A stretch of DNA of 64,000 nt from Pantoea anthophila (GCF_006494375.1 NZ_VHIZ01000037.1:186001-250000), one strand, 5' to 3'; shown: positions 24,941-35,003, counted from the first letter of the stretch. Numbers and translations: made by a program. The notes: generated by a model from the letters alone, not told the origin.

Positions 24941-26575
24941 ATGACAAGCCAACCACAGAACCGACACGCCGTGACGAAACGACCCATGAAACTCAGTACC
25001 CTGACCACACTGATGATGACCGCGGTTATCTTCACCGTACTGCTGGCTGTCCATCTGCTCTATTTCGTTCAGATCGATAACTTTGCCCAGTCGCACCTGA
25101 AAGATAAGGCGATGGCGGTCGCCCGAACGCTGGCGGACAGCCCGGAAATTCAGCGGGGATTGCTGTTGCCTGACGGCAGCAGCCAGATCCAGCCGCTGGC
25201 CGAGGCGGCGCGTAAACGCAACAGCCTGCTGTTTGTGGTGGTGACGGATATGCGCGGCATTCGCTTTTCGCATCCCAATGCTGCGGTGATCGGCAAGCAC
25301 TTTGTCGGTAACGATATCTATCCCACCCTGAGCGGTCGGGAGAATGTGGCGGTCAATCATGGTGTGCTGGTGGAAGCGTTGCGGGTCTTTACGCCGGTGT
25401 TTAACGCGCAGCATCAGCAGATCGGCGTGGTGGCGATCGGCATTGCGCTGAATGATGTGGCGGCGCAGATTGCGAAAAGCCGCTGGAACATCGTCTGGAC
25501 CAGCCTGTTTGGCGGCGTGGTCGGGCTGCTGGGTATCCTGATTCTGGTCCGGCGACTGAAAACCATCCTGCTGGGTCTGGAGCCACACGAGATTTCCAGC
25601 CTGTTTGAGCAGCGCCAGGCCATTCTTAACTCCATCAAAGAGGGGGTGATCGCGGTAGACGATCACTCCCGCGTCAGCCTGATCAATCAGGCCGCGCAGC
25701 AACTGCTGCATGAGACCACACAGAAAACGCCAGCCAGCGGCGATCTGATTGCTGAAGAGAGCGTGATGCACCGCCACCAGCAGGATGCGCTGCATGCGGG
25801 GAAAGCCTGGTATGATGAAGAGCTGACGCTGGGAAATCGCATCCTGATCACCAACACCGTGCCGGTGCGCAGCCGTGACCGGATTATCGGGGCGGTGACC
25901 ACCTTCAGGGACAAAACCGAGATCAGCCAGCTGATGCAGCGTCTGGACGGCATGGTAAACTATGTGGATGCGTTGCGTGAGCGGTCCCATGAATTCATGA
26001 ATAAGCTGCATGTCATTCTGGGCCTGCTGCATATGAAGAACTATGCGCAGATGGAAGAGTACATTCTCAAAACTGCCAACGCCTATCAGACGGAGATCGG
26101 TTCGCTGCTGCAGAAGATCAAATCGCCGATCATTGCCGGTTTCCTGCTCAGTAAAATCAACCGGGTTACCGATGAGGGCCATCAGCTGATTATCGATGAG
26201 GCCAGTTTTTTGCCCGACTGCGGCAGTGAGGAGCAGAGCGCGGTACTGATTACGGTGCTGGGCAATTTAATTGAGAATGCGCTTGAGGCGCTGGATCCGG
26301 AGACCGAGGGTGAAATCCACCTCATGCTGCACTATCAGAATGGCTGGTTAGCCTGCGAAGTGAGTGATGATGGTCCCGGCATTGATGCCGCGCAGCTGAA
26401 CACCATCTTTGAACGGGGCGTCTCCACAAAGGGTAAGGATCGCGGTGTCGGACTGTTTCTGGTCAGACAGCAGACTGAAAGCCTGGGGGGTAGCGTCAGC
26501 GTCGAGTCAGAACCCGGCGTCTTTACCCAATTCTTAGTACAACTTCCGTGGGAGAGAGGAATGATTACCCAATGA
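24941..26575 (+). CDS. dcuS: C4-dicarboxylate sensor histidine kinase
   Basis: A 544-residue membrane kinase that senses fumarate, succinate, malate and similar acids in the periplasm. The first helix is at about 18-42. The periplasmic PAS domain follows, with MRGIRFSHPNAAVIG and EALRVFTPV carrying the Arg and His residues that bind the ligand in E. coli DcuS. The second helix is at about 185-205. A cytoplasmic PAS (about 225-330) and the kinase core follow, with H350 in RERSHEFMNKLH, N-box NLIENALEAL, and SDDGPGI plus GVGLFLV. The KRPMKLST junction and N-terminal length match E. coli. Its stop overlaps the dcuR start (ATGA). Confidence 0.96.
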   Translation: MTSQPQNRHAVTKRPMKLSTLTTLMMTAVIFTVLLAVHLLYFVQIDNFAQSHLKDKAMAVARTLADSPEIQRGLLLPDGSSQIQPLAEAARKRNSLLFVVVTDMRGIRFSHPNAAVIGKHFVGNDIYPTLSGRENVAVNHGVLVEALRVFTPVFNAQHQQIGVVAIGIALNDVAAQIAKSRWNIVWTSLFGGVVGLLGILILVRRLKTILLGLEPHEISSLFEQRQAILNSIKEGVIAVDDHSRVSLINQAAQQLLHETTQKTPASGDLIAEESVMHRHQQDALHAGKAWYDEELTLGNRILITNTVPVRSRDRIIGAVTTFRDKTEISQLMQRLDGMVNYVDALRERSHEFMNKLHVILGLLHMKNYAQMEEYILKTANAYQTEIGSLLQKIKSPIIAGFLLSKINRVTDEGHQLIIDEASFLPDCGSEEQSAVLITVLGNLIENALEALDPETEGEIHLMLHYQNGWLACEVSDDGPGIDAAQLNTIFERGVSTKGKDRGVGLFLVRQQTESLGGSVSVESEPGVFTQFLVQLPWERGMITQ

Positions 26576-27291
26576 TTAATGTGTTAGTTGTCGATGATGA
26601 CGCCATGGTCGCGGAGCTGAACCGCTGCTACATCGGGCAGATCCCGGGATTTACCTGCTGCGGAACGGCCTCGACGTTACAGCAGGCAAAAGAGCGGCTG
26701 GCCCAGGCCGAGCCGCAGGTGGATCTGATTCTGCTGGATATCTATATGCAGCAGGAAAACGGCCTCGACCTGCTCCCGGAGCTGCGCAGCGCAGGCCGTC
26801 CGGTTGACGTGATTATTATCTCGTCCGCTGCCGATGCCGCCACCATCAAAACCTCACTTAACTACGGGGTGGTCGATTACCTGATCAAACCTTTCCAGTT
26901 TGCCCGGTTTGAAGAGGCGCTCACCGGTTGGCGACAGAAGAAGTCGCTGATGGATAATCATCAGTTTTACCAGCAGTCAGACGTGGACCAGCTTCTGCAT
27001 GGCAACCCGCCGGGGGCAAGCGAACAGAAACGCCTGCCGAAGGGACTGACGCCGCAGACGCTGCGGACGCTCTGCCTGTGGATCGACGCCCATCCGGGGA
27101 CCGAGTTCTCGACCGACGAGCTGGCAACCGAGGTGAATATCTCCCGCGTCTCCTGCCGCAAATACCTCATCTGGCTGGCGCAGATCAATATTCTGTTCAC
27201 CAGCATTCACTATGGCGTCACCGGTCGCCCGGTCTACCGCTACCGCCTGCAGCCGGAATATCACACCCTGCTTAAACAGTACTGTCAGTGA
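26572..27291 (+). CDS. dcuR: C4-dicarboxylate response regulator
   Basis: A 239-residue response regulator paired with DcuS. The receiver domain has the acidic cluster DDD at 8-10, phospho-acceptor D56 in LILLDIYMQ, and K-P in LIKPFQ. The C-terminal DNA-binding domain (about 150-239) contains PKGLTPQTLRTLCLWIDAH and VNISRVSCRKYLIWL, and it ends LLKQYCQ as in E. coli. ATG 26572 overlaps the dcuS stop by one base, so the two are coupled. Likely targets are the neighbouring DASS transporter, fumarase and fumarate reductase genes, by analogy with dcuB-fumB and frd in E. coli. The 3' end overlaps apbE by 7 bp in convergent orientation. Confidence 0.96.
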   Translation: MINVLVVDDDAMVAELNRCYIGQIPGFTCCGTASTLQQAKERLAQAEPQVDLILLDIYMQQENGLDLLPELRSAGRPVDVIIISSAADAATIKTSLNYGVVDYLIKPFQFARFEEALTGWRQKKSLMDNHQFYQQSDVDQLLHGNPPGASEQKRLPKGLTPQTLRTLCLWIDAHPGTEFSTDELATEVNISRVSCRKYLIWLAQINILFTSIHYGVTGRPVYRYRLQPEYHTLLKQYCQ

Positions 27292-28247
27292 ACCAGCCGG
27301 TAATCGTCATCCAGCAGCTGAAACGAAAAGTGACGTTGTGACGAACAGATGACCCGCCTGTCGCGGGTCACAAACAGGGCTTCAATACCCGGTTTGTCCG
27401 CCAGACAGGCAATGCCCTGTTCCACGCCCAGACCATACAGCAGCGTGGTGTAGATATCGCCATCCAGCGACCGGTCAGAAATCACGGTAACGCTCAGCAG
27501 TTCGTTATCCAGCGGATACCCTGTGCGCGGGTCCAGAATGTGGTGATAACAGATCCCGTTCAGCTCGAAGTAACGTTCATAGATGCCGGATGTCACCACG
27601 GAGCAATTGTTCACGCCAATCACGCCGATCAGCTCGTCGGCTGCGCCAAACGGTTTTTTCAGTCCGATTGCCCAGCCCTGTTCATCAGGGGGTGCCCCCA
27701 CGGTCTGCACGTTGCCACCCAGATTGATCAGCGCATGGCTGACCTGCTGCTGGCGCAGAAAGGCCTGCACAAGATCGGCGATATAGCCTTTGGCGATAGC
27801 CCCCAGGTCAATCTCCATGCCCGGTCTGGCCAGCATTACGCTGCGGGCATCGGCGTCAAGAATGACCTCATGGGGATCGATGAGCGCCTTGCGAGCCTGA
27901 AGCTCCGCTGGTGACGGCACGCTGTGCCCCTGAAAACCGATTTTCCAGCACTTCACCAGTGGACCGATCGCCAGATTAAACAGGCTGTCGGGCAGCAGGC
28001 TCACCGCATGCGCGCAGGCGATAAGATCGAACACCGGCTGGCTGACCACCACCGGATGCTGCCCTGCCGCATGGTTGATCGCCATCACCTCAGAGGCGGC
28101 GCGGTTCACGGTGAAGAGATTCTCCTGCTGTCTGATGAGCCGGAAAACCTGTGCGGCCAGGGTCTGATTGTCTTCGAAGAGTTTGAGCAGGATGGGTGAC
28201 CCCATCAGGACGGCGGAGTAAGCATAGACACGCGCTTCAGGTAACAT
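27285..28247 (-). CDS. apbE: FAD:protein FMN transferase
   Basis: A 320-residue ApbE. It attaches FMN to a Thr/Ser of target flavoproteins using FAD and Mg2+. The sequence shows SLFNLAIGPLVKCWKIG, MEIDLGAIAKGYIAD, LINLGGNVQTVG and LDPRTGYPLDNELLSVTVI, with the conserved DGDIYTTLLYGLG. There is no signal peptide or lipobox, so it is cytoplasmic. It follows the fumarate reductase gene by 63 bp in the same direction. That protein carries an FMN-attachment motif, so ApbE almost certainly flavinylates its neighbour. Confidence 0.92.
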   Translation of the reverse strand: MLPEARVYAYSAVLMGSPILLKLFEDNQTLAAQVFRLIRQQENLFTVNRAASEVMAINHAAGQHPVVVSQPVFDLIACAHAVSLLPDSLFNLAIGPLVKCWKIGFQGHSVPSPAELQARKALIDPHEVILDADARSVMLARPGMEIDLGAIAKGYIADLVQAFLRQQQVSHALINLGGNVQTVGAPPDEQGWAIGLKKPFGAADELIGVIGVNNCSVVTSGIYERYFELNGICYHHILDPRTGYPLDNELLSVTVISDRSLDGDIYTTLLYGLGVEQGIACLADKPGIEALFVTRDRRVICSSQRHFSFQLLDDDYRLVH

Positions 28248-28310
28248 AGGCGACTCTGCTTCAGAAAGGGAAAACCGGCACCCGCCAGAGGCGGATGCCG
28301 GAGAGGACCG

Positions 28311-31091
28311 TTAACGTCGGGCGTAAGCGGCGGCGTTACCACCGGCCAGAATACCGAAGATGATGATATCGGCGACGGCGTTCCCGCCGATACGGTTCGC
28401 GCCGTGGATACCGCCAACCACTTCACCACAGGCCCAGGCACCGTTGATTACCTGTTTCTGAGTGTCCAGCACCGCTGTCGTGGTGTCGATGGTCACGCCC
28501 CCCATAGTGTGGTGAACACCCGGTGCGATACGAATCGCGTAGAAGGGACCTTCACTCAGCGGGTGACGCAGCGCGGTCTGACGACCGAAATCTTCATCTT
28601 TCTGCTGGATAACAAAGTTGTTGTAACGGGCCAGTGTCGCTTCCAGGGTGTGATGTTCGCCCATGTTAAGTTTCACCGCCAGCTCCGCCACGGTAGGCGC
28701 GCTGATGACAAAGCCTTTAGCGATATACTCGTCGGCCGCTTTGTTATTCATCCGCACCTGTTCGTCAAACACAATCCAGGCGCTCTTCTCAGGCAGGGCG
28801 ATAATCTGTGCCGAGACTTTGTCGCGGGTTTCCATTTCATTATAAAAGCGCTTACCCGCCTGGCTGACCAGGATAGCCCCGCCGCCGCGAATGGATTCAG
28901 AGACCAGGTAAGAGGTGGTCTGCTCCACCGTTGGGTGAATCTGGATCTCACCCATATCCACCGTGCCCGCGCCGATTTTCTCCAGCATCGCAATCCCGCT
29001 GCCGGTAGCGCCTTTGTGGTTAGTGGTGACAAAGCCATCGAGTTCAGGACGGTATTTCACCACCAGCTCGCGGTTGGCACTGAATCCGCCGGTCGCCACA
29101 ATCACGCTTTTTGCGTAGAGGATGCGGCTGTCGTTGTATTCATCGACCACCTTCACACTGGTGACCGCGCCATTTTCATACAGGATTTCTGCGACTGAGG
29201 TCTCCAGCAGAACTTCGATGTTACGGCTGTTGATGTTTTTCACCAGACCGCTGATCAGGAAGCCCCCCACCGCGGAACGGTCAGCCGGACGGTGCGTCCG
29301 GTCAATGCTCATCCCGCCGGTAATGGTAATGTCGTTGAGTTCGATGCCGTGGTTAGCCAGCCATTCGATCGCTTCCGGCGCCAGATCCACAAACTCACGC
29401 AGCAGCACCGGGTTATTTTTGAACTGACCGCCCTTCAGCGTCTCTTCATAGAACAGCTCTTTGCTGTCCTCGATACCTTTGAGTTTCTGGAAGCGGGTTT
29501 CGGCAGCATTCATACCGACCGACGCCTTGATGGTGTTACCCCCGATGGTCGGCATCTTCTCGATGATGACGACGCGAGCGCCCTCGTCGTGCGCCTGAAT
29601 CGCCGCAGCCAGACCTGCCCCGCCACTGCCGACAATCACCACATCGTAATTCTGCGGTGCATTCGGGTTGCCCCCCTCTTCAATCACATGCGCTTTACTG
29701 GAGGTGGTCATGGCGCGTGAAACCGCTTTTTTCAGCGCCTCACTCTGGGTGGTTGCGCCGGTAATGGCGTCAACGTGCGGGCTGTTTGCTACCAGAATGC
29801 GGTTACGCAGGCTTTCAAACGTGGTGGTGAAATCGACATCCAGGGTGTCATCCGGCACCAGTGAAATGTCGGTGATACGGTCCGTGTCGAGCGTCACGTT
29901 GATTTTCAGCTTCAGCGCTTCTGCTTCCACTTTTTCCTGATAAACGCCCGCTTTGTATTTACGGCCCGATTCGCTCATGTCGCGGATCATCGCGTCGACC
30001 AGCGAGAAGCGCCACAGCGGTTCCGGGATCTGCAGCTCTTCGCGTTTGTTGCTGTCGATATAGAGTTCAAGGTGCTCGTTGTTGATGATCCGGTCAGCCC
30101 AGTTCGGGTAGGCGATACAGGCTTTACCAATCGCCACCAGATCGTAGCCTTTTTCCAGCGCCATCTCGGCATCGGCCCGGTTTACAACGCCGCCGACGCC
30201 AATCACCGGCACTTTTGCCAGTTCAGGCGACCGCATGGCGAGGTACTTCTCGATCAGCGGCGTCGGGTCCTGGGTATCCACAATCGACGGACGCAGTAGC
30301 TGGCCCACAGAGAAGTGGACATAATCCAGGCCACGCGCGGCCAGTTTTTCCAGCAGATAGAGGGTGTCGTCAAAGCGAATGCCGGGCACTTCGATCTCTT
30401 CAGGCGAGAAGCGATAGCCGATGATGAAGGAGTTGTGGGCGAAGCGTTCCGCCATCTTGTGGGTGATTTCCAGCACTTCCAGCGGGAAGCGGGCGCGGTT
30501 GTCGCGGCTGCCGCCCCACTTGTCATCGCGCTGGTTAGAGTTGGGTGAATAGAACTGCTGGATCAGATAGGTATTAGCGCCATGAATTTCCACGCCATCG
30601 AAACCCGCCTTGATCGCACGGTTCACCGCATCACCAAATTTGGTGATCATGGTATCGACTTCTTCTGCGCTGAGCGCCAGCGGTTTGGTGGCACCTTCTC
30701 GCGGCGCCGCGATGGCGCTCGGCGCAACCGGGGTTTTCCCGCCAATCAGCTCCGGCTCGACCATACGGCCGCCGTGATAGATCTGTAAAATGGCGGTAGA
30801 ACCTTCAGATTTGATCGCGTCCGCAATACGTTTCAGACCGGGGATTTTATTGTCGCTGTCGATGGCAATGGCACCCGGAAAGGCCGGGCCGCGGTTATCG
30901 ATAAAGCAGCACTCGACAATCACGGTTCCGATGCTGCCTGCCCGTGCGCGATAGTATTCAACCAGTTCACTGGTGACCGTGCCGTCATAGAAACCGGTAC
31001 AGGTGGTCATCGGGGCCATCACCAGTCGGTTTTTTAACACGGCGCCATTTGGCAGGGTCAGTGGATTAAGGATGGGAGTGAGTGTATTCAT
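28311..31091 (-). CDS. NADH:fumarate reductase-like flavoprotein (OYE + FMN-bind + FAD domains)
   Basis: A 926-residue, three-domain, soluble flavoprotein. Residues 1 to about 350 are an old-yellow-enzyme-type NADH:flavin oxidoreductase barrel (NPLTLPNGAVLKNRLVMAPM, VEIHGANTYLIQQF). About 375-455 is an FMN-binding domain with the ApbE motif DAITGATT (D441, acceptor T447). About 475-926 is a fumarate-reductase flavoprotein (VVIVGSGGAGLAAAI, HTMGGVTID, GANRIGGNAVADIIIFG). This matches the cytoplasmic NADH:fumarate oxidoreductase described in Klebsiella, which reduces fumarate with NADH and gives no respiratory energy. ATG 31091 is chosen because GGAG is 9 bases upstream. The substrate might also be another enoate. 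Confidence 0.9.
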   Translation of the reverse strand: MNTLTPILNPLTLPNGAVLKNRLVMAPMTTCTGFYDGTVTSELVEYYRARAGSIGTVIVECCFIDNRGPAFPGAIAIDSDNKIPGLKRIADAIKSEGSTAILQIYHGGRMVEPELIGGKTPVAPSAIAAPREGATKPLALSAEEVDTMITKFGDAVNRAIKAGFDGVEIHGANTYLIQQFYSPNSNQRDDKWGGSRDNRARFPLEVLEITHKMAERFAHNSFIIGYRFSPEEIEVPGIRFDDTLYLLEKLAARGLDYVHFSVGQLLRPSIVDTQDPTPLIEKYLAMRSPELAKVPVIGVGGVVNRADAEMALEKGYDLVAIGKACIAYPNWADRIINNEHLELYIDSNKREELQIPEPLWRFSLVDAMIRDMSESGRKYKAGVYQEKVEAEALKLKINVTLDTDRITDISLVPDDTLDVDFTTTFESLRNRILVANSPHVDAITGATTQSEALKKAVSRAMTTSSKAHVIEEGGNPNAPQNYDVVIVGSGGAGLAAAIQAHDEGARVVIIEKMPTIGGNTIKASVGMNAAETRFQKLKGIEDSKELFYEETLKGGQFKNNPVLLREFVDLAPEAIEWLANHGIELNDITITGGMSIDRTHRPADRSAVGGFLISGLVKNINSRNIEVLLETSVAEILYENGAVTSVKVVDEYNDSRILYAKSVIVATGGFSANRELVVKYRPELDGFVTTNHKGATGSGIAMLEKIGAGTVDMGEIQIHPTVEQTTSYLVSESIRGGGAILVSQAGKRFYNEMETRDKVSAQIIALPEKSAWIVFDEQVRMNNKAADEYIAKGFVISAPTVAELAVKLNMGEHHTLEATLARYNNFVIQQKDEDFGRQTALRHPLSEGPFYAIRIAPGVHHTMGGVTIDTTTAVLDTQKQVINGAWACGEVVGGIHGANRIGGNAVADIIIFGILAGGNAAAYARR

Positions 31092-31680
31092 TGCGATAAA
31101 CTCCAAGATTTAAAAGTCTGGAAATTTTTTAGCGGACGCAAATTATCGCTTAATTAAGTGGTCCGATGTCATGCTGTTAATATACGCCTTTCTTTGCTTA
31201 CGTAAGCGATAAATTTACTTATTTAACTTTTAAAGCATCTGGAGTTTTTATTTGCTGAATGGCGGAACTAAAGTTATATTTATTGTTAATCAAGGGTAAC
31301 CAAAAATCAACCATTTGTTTACATTGAAATAAAACCATTCATTATCATAAAGTTATGTGATATCTTCCTGCTTTTCAGCCCTGCTCACTTGTTGACCCGC
31401 TTCACAAAAGTGTCAGAATGCCGGTGGCAGAAATATAAATAGAAAATAAATGTTAAAAAATCGCGAATAATGAATTAATTTCTTTGATCTGGATCAAAAT
31501 TTATATTTGCAGAAATCGCATCATATTTACAGGCTTTTAAAAATGCTGCTCAATCCTCAGGCAGCGGATTAAAAAATCAGTGCATCGCGGTTTATTCTCA
31601 CTATCAAGAATAAGAACGAAATTCATCAGTGAAGGTCCGGGGCGCAAATCGTATTCTTCTTAACTTGCAGATAAAACACT
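31092..31680. promoter_or_regulatory. Divergent promoter region, fumarate reductase / DASS transporter
   Basis: This 589-bp, A+T-rich gap has no open frame of note. It holds promoters in both directions and a perfect FNR site (31484-31497). A weaker half-match, TTATT-GTTA-ATCAA, lies at 31280-31293 on the fumarate-reductase side; I give it little weight. Confidence 0.5.
31484..31527 (+). promoter_or_regulatory. FNR box with class II promoter for the DASS transporter
   Basis: TTGAT-CTGG-ATCAA (31484-31497) is a perfect FNR consensus. A -10 hexamer CATATT at 31522-31527 predicts a start near 31533, so the box would be centred about 42 bp upstream of it, the classic FNR-activated geometry. The leader would be about 148 nt. 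Confidence 0.75.
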
Positions 31681-33189
31681 ATGAAAACACTCTCAGCTGT
31701 AACTGAACCCCCAAAAGCCGCACCTGCGGGTGCGGGGAAAAAGAAAGCGATCATGCTGGCTCTGCCGGTGCTGGTGGCCGTGCTGCTGTTGCTGGTGCCG
31801 ACACCTGCGGGCCTTGAACCCTACGCCTGGCACTTCTTCGCCATCTTCGTCGGCGTCATCGTCGGCCTGATCTTTGAACCTCTGCCCGGCGCCGTGATCG
31901 GCCTGACGGGCGTTGTCGTCATCGCGCTGTTCAGTCAGTTCCTGCTTTTCAGCCCGGCAGAGCTGGCTAATCCGAAATTCAAAGTCGCCAGTGAATCCTT
32001 TAAGTGGGCGGTCAGCGGTTTCGGTAACTCCACGGTCTGGCTGATCTTCGGTGCCTTTATGTTCGCCGCAGGGTATGACAAAACGCAGTTTGGTCGTCGC
32101 CTGGCGCTGATCCTGGTCAAATATCTGGGTCGCCGCAGCCTGACGCTGGGTTATGCCATCACCTTTGCTGACCTGTTGCTGGCACCCTTTACTCCGTCGA
32201 ACACCGCGCGCAGTGGCGGCACCATCTATCCGATTATCGCCAACCTGCCTCCGCTCTACGGCTCTAAACCGAATGACCCAAGCGCCCGCAAAATCGGTTC
32301 CTATCTGATGTGGGTCGCCATTACCGCCGCCTGTATCACCAGCTCGATGTTCCTCTCTGCACTGGCACCCAACCTGCTGGCCCTGGCGCTGGTGAAAAGC
32401 ATCATCGGTTTTGATATCTCCTGGGGCATGTGGTTCCTGGCCTTCCTGCCGCTGGGTCTGCTGCTGATTCTGACCATGCCGCTGCTGGCTTACTGGTTCT
32501 ATCCGCCTGAAGTCAAAATCAACGATGAAGTGCCAAAATGGGCAATGGCTGAACTGGAGAAACTGGGCAGACTGACCCGCAATGAGATCCTGCTGCTGGT
32601 GTTCGTGGTCTGCGCCCTGCTGATGTGGATCTTCGCGACCTCGTGGATTGAGCCAGCCCTGGCGGCACTGCTGGTCGTGGTCCTGATGTTGTGGACAGGA
32701 GTGCTCAGCTGGAACGATATCACCAGCAATAAACCCGCCTGGAACACCTTTGCCTGGTTCGCTACCCTGGTGGCGCTGGCGGACGGTCTGGCTCGCGTCG
32801 GTTTCATCACCTGGTTAGGTAAAGAAGGTGGCATGCTGCTGCAGGGCTATGACCCGCAGATTTCAGCCGTCGTCCTGTTAATCGCCTTCTTCCTGCTGCA
32901 CTACCTGTTTGCCAGTACCACCGCGCACACCACCGCGCTGTTACCGGCCATGCTGACCATTGCCGCCTCGATTCCTGGCATCAATATGCCGGTCTTCTGC
33001 CTGATGCTCTGTACCTCTCTGGGTGTGATGGGCATCATCACCCCTTACGGCACCGGCCCAAGTCCGATTTACTACGGCAGCGGTTATCTGCCGACTAAAG
33101 ACTACTGGCGTCTGGGTACCATCTTCGGCGCTATCTTCCTGGTCTCCATGATGGTGATTGCCTATCCGTGGATGGTGTGGATGTTCTGA
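31681..33189 (+). CDS. DASS-family dicarboxylate/anion transporter
   Basis: A 502-residue inner-membrane protein of the DASS family (CitT, TtdT, plant 2-oxoglutarate/malate translocators). The first SNT substrate-binding motif is in FTPSNTARSGGTIYPI. The second hairpin is in the region SLGVMGIITPYGTGPSPIYY. It has 12-14 hydrophobic segments and is full length for the family. TtdT and CitT exchange dicarboxylates or citrate for succinate, so fumarate, malate, tartrate or 2-oxoglutarate are all possible substrates. An FNR-activated promoter precedes it and class I fumarase follows 156 bp on, so C4-acid uptake under low oxygen is likely. The ribosome binding site is weak. Confidence 0.87.
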   Translation: MKTLSAVTEPPKAAPAGAGKKKAIMLALPVLVAVLLLLVPTPAGLEPYAWHFFAIFVGVIVGLIFEPLPGAVIGLTGVVVIALFSQFLLFSPAELANPKFKVASESFKWAVSGFGNSTVWLIFGAFMFAAGYDKTQFGRRLALILVKYLGRRSLTLGYAITFADLLLAPFTPSNTARSGGTIYPIIANLPPLYGSKPNDPSARKIGSYLMWVAITAACITSSMFLSALAPNLLALALVKSIIGFDISWGMWFLAFLPLGLLLILTMPLLAYWFYPPEVKINDEVPKWAMAELEKLGRLTRNEILLLVFVVCALLMWIFATSWIEPALAALLVVVLMLWTGVLSWNDITSNKPAWNTFAWFATLVALADGLARVGFITWLGKEGGMLLQGYDPQISAVVLLIAFFLLHYLFASTTAHTTALLPAMLTIAASIPGINMPVFCLMLCTSLGVMGIITPYGTGPSPIYYGSGYLPTKDYWRLGTIFGAIFLVSMMVIAYPWMVWMF

Positions 33190-33235
33190 CGGATACAACA
33201 TGCAGATCAACGCGTTATAAGATACCATTCCTGCA

Positions 33236-33263
33236 CTTCCCCGCTGCACCCGCGGCGGGGAAG
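33236..33263 (+). other. Intercistronic hairpin between transporter and fumarase
   Basis: CTTCCCCGC (33236-33244) and GCGGGGAAG (33255-33263) form a 9-bp perfect stem with a 10-base loop. There is no T-run. It could limit read-through or stabilise the upstream message. Confidence 0.5.
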
Positions 33264-33345
33264 CATAATAAACGATTAATTCGCCTATGATGTTGCGCCC
33301 CGCAGCCTGCTCGCGGTGGTTCAGCCGGTCATTAAGTGAGAAAAA

Positions 33346-34992
33346 ATGTCGAACAAACCTTTTGTCTATCAGAACCCTTTTCCGCTGTCCCACGAAGAAA
33401 CCGAATACTATCTGCTGAGCCGTGAGCATGTCTCAGTCGCCGAATTTGAAGGTCAGGAGATCCTGAAAGTTGACCCGCAGGCGCTGACGCTGCTGGCTCA
33501 GCAGGCCTTCCACGACGCCTCTTTTATGTTGCGTCCGGCTCACCAGCAGCAGGTTGCCTCAATCCTTGCTGACCCGGAAGCCAGCGACAACGACAGATAT
33601 GTTGCCCTGCAGTTTTTACGCAACTCTGAGATTGCCGCCAAAGGCGTGCTGCCAACCTGTCAGGATACCGGCACCGCTATCATCATGGGTAAAAAGGGTC
33701 AGCGCGTCTGGACCGGCGGCGGGGATGAGGCCGCGCTGTCGCAGGGTATCTATAACACTTACATCGAAGATAACCTGCGCTACTCCCAGAACGCCGCACT
33801 GGATATGTACAAAGAGGTGAACACCGGCACCAACCTGCCTGCGCAGATTGACCTCTACAGCGTGGATGGCGACGAGTACAAATTCCTCTGTATTGCCAAA
33901 GGAGGCGGTTCTGCCAACAAGACTTATCTCTATCAGGAGACCAAAGCGCTGCTGAGTCCCGGCAAGCTGAAAAATTACCTGGTGGATAAGATGCGCACCC
34001 TGGGCACGGCCGCATGTCCGCCGTACCATATCGCATTTGTTATCGGTGGCACCTCAGCGGAAAGCACGCTGAAGACGGTTAAGCTCGCCTCGACCCACTA
34101 CTACGATGGTCTGCCGACCGAAGGCAACGAACATGGTCAGGCATTCCGTGATGTGCAGCTGGAGCAGGAACTGCTGGAAGCCGCGCAGAAGCTGGGTCTG
34201 GGCGCACAGTTTGGCGGCAAATATTTTGCGCACGACATTCGCGTGATTCGCCTGCCGCGCCACGGTGCCTCCTGCCCGGTCGGCATGGGCGTCTCCTGCT
34301 CCGCTGACCGTAACATCAAGGCGAAGATCAACCGCGAAGGCATCTGGATTGAGAAACTGGAAGCCAACCCGGGCCGACTGATCCCGGAAGCGCTGCGTCA
34401 GCAGGGTGAAGGTGAAGTCTTACAGGTTGATCTGAACCGTCCGATGGAGCAGATTCTGGCGCAGCTCTCTGCCTACCCGGTCTCTACCCGTCTGTCTCTG
34501 ACCGGCACCATTATTGTGGCGCGTGATATTGCGCACGCGAAGCTCAAAGAGCGTATCGATAATGGTGAAGGGTTGCCGCAGTACATTAAGGATCACCCGG
34601 TCTATTATGCTGGCCCGGCCAAAACGCCTGAAGGTTACGCCTCCGGTTCACTCGGCCCGACCACCGCCGGACGCATGGACTCCTACGTGGATCTGCTGCA
34701 GGCACACGGCGGCAGTAAGATCATGCTGGCAAAAGGCAACCGCAGCCAGCAGGTGACGGATGCCTGTCACAAGCATGGCGGCTTCTATCTCGGCAGCATT
34801 GGCGGCCCGGCAGCGGTGCTGGCGCAGCAGAGTATTAAGAGTCTGGAGTGCGTGGAGTATCCGGAGCTGGGGATGGAAGCGATCTGGAAGATTGAGGTCG
34901 AAAACTTCCCGGCCTTTATCCTGGTCGATGATAAAGGTAACGACTTCTTCCAGCATATTGAGCGCGCGCACTGCGCGAAATGTGTGAAGTAA
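33346..34992 (+). CDS. fumA: Fumarate hydratase, class I (4Fe-4S)
   Basis: A 548-residue iron-sulphur fumarase that interconverts fumarate and malate in the cytoplasm. The three cluster cysteines are present: C105 in LPTCQDTGT, one in [12 protein letters not shown] and one in [11 protein letters not shown], and [20 protein letters not shown] is near the C-terminus. Length equals E. coli FumA/FumB. The two paralogues cannot be told apart by sequence reading; the link to dcuSR and an FNR-dependent promoter would suit a FumB-like anaerobic role. It ends with a strong terminator at 35004-35032. The start is preceded by AGTGAGAAAA, a modest ribosome binding site. Confidence 0.94.
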   Translation: MSNKPFVYQNPFPLSHEETEYYLLSREHVSVAEFEGQEILKVDPQALTLLAQQAFHDASFMLRPAHQQQVASILADPEASDNDRYVALQFLRNSEIAAKGVLPTCQDTGTAIIMGKKGQRVWTGGGDEAALSQGIYNTYIEDNLRYSQNAALDMYKEVNTGTNLPAQIDLYSVDGDEYKFLCIAKGGGSANKTYLYQETKALLSPGKLKNYLVDKMRTLGTAACPPYHIAFVIGGTSAESTLKTVKLASTHYYDGLPTEGNEHGQAFRDVQLEQELLEAAQKLGLGAQFGGKYFAHDIRVIRLPRHGASCPVGMGVSCSADRNIKAKINREGIWIEKLEANPGRLIPEALRQQGEGEVLQVDLNRPMEQILAQLSAYPVSTRLSLTGTIIVARDIAHAKLKERIDNGEGLPQYIKDHPVYYAGPAKTPEGYASGSLGPTTAGRMDSYVDLLQAHGGSKIMLAKGNRSQQVTDACHKHGGFYLGSIGGPAAVLAQQSIKSLECVEYPELGMEAIWKIEVENFPAFILVDDKGNDFFQHIERAHCAKCVK

Positions 34993-35003
34993 GAGATGCG
35001 GTA

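Noticed and set aside
24986..24988. Shorter start for dcuS at the internal ATG before KLST
   Set aside because: E. coli DcuS has a comparable 14-residue extension before the same MKLST motif, so the upstream ATG at 24941 is preferred.
24785..26182. Long open frame antisense to dcuS
   Set aside because: It lies wholly opposite a conserved gene, has a Gln/His-rich composition typical of antisense frames, no ribosome binding site and no recognisable domain.
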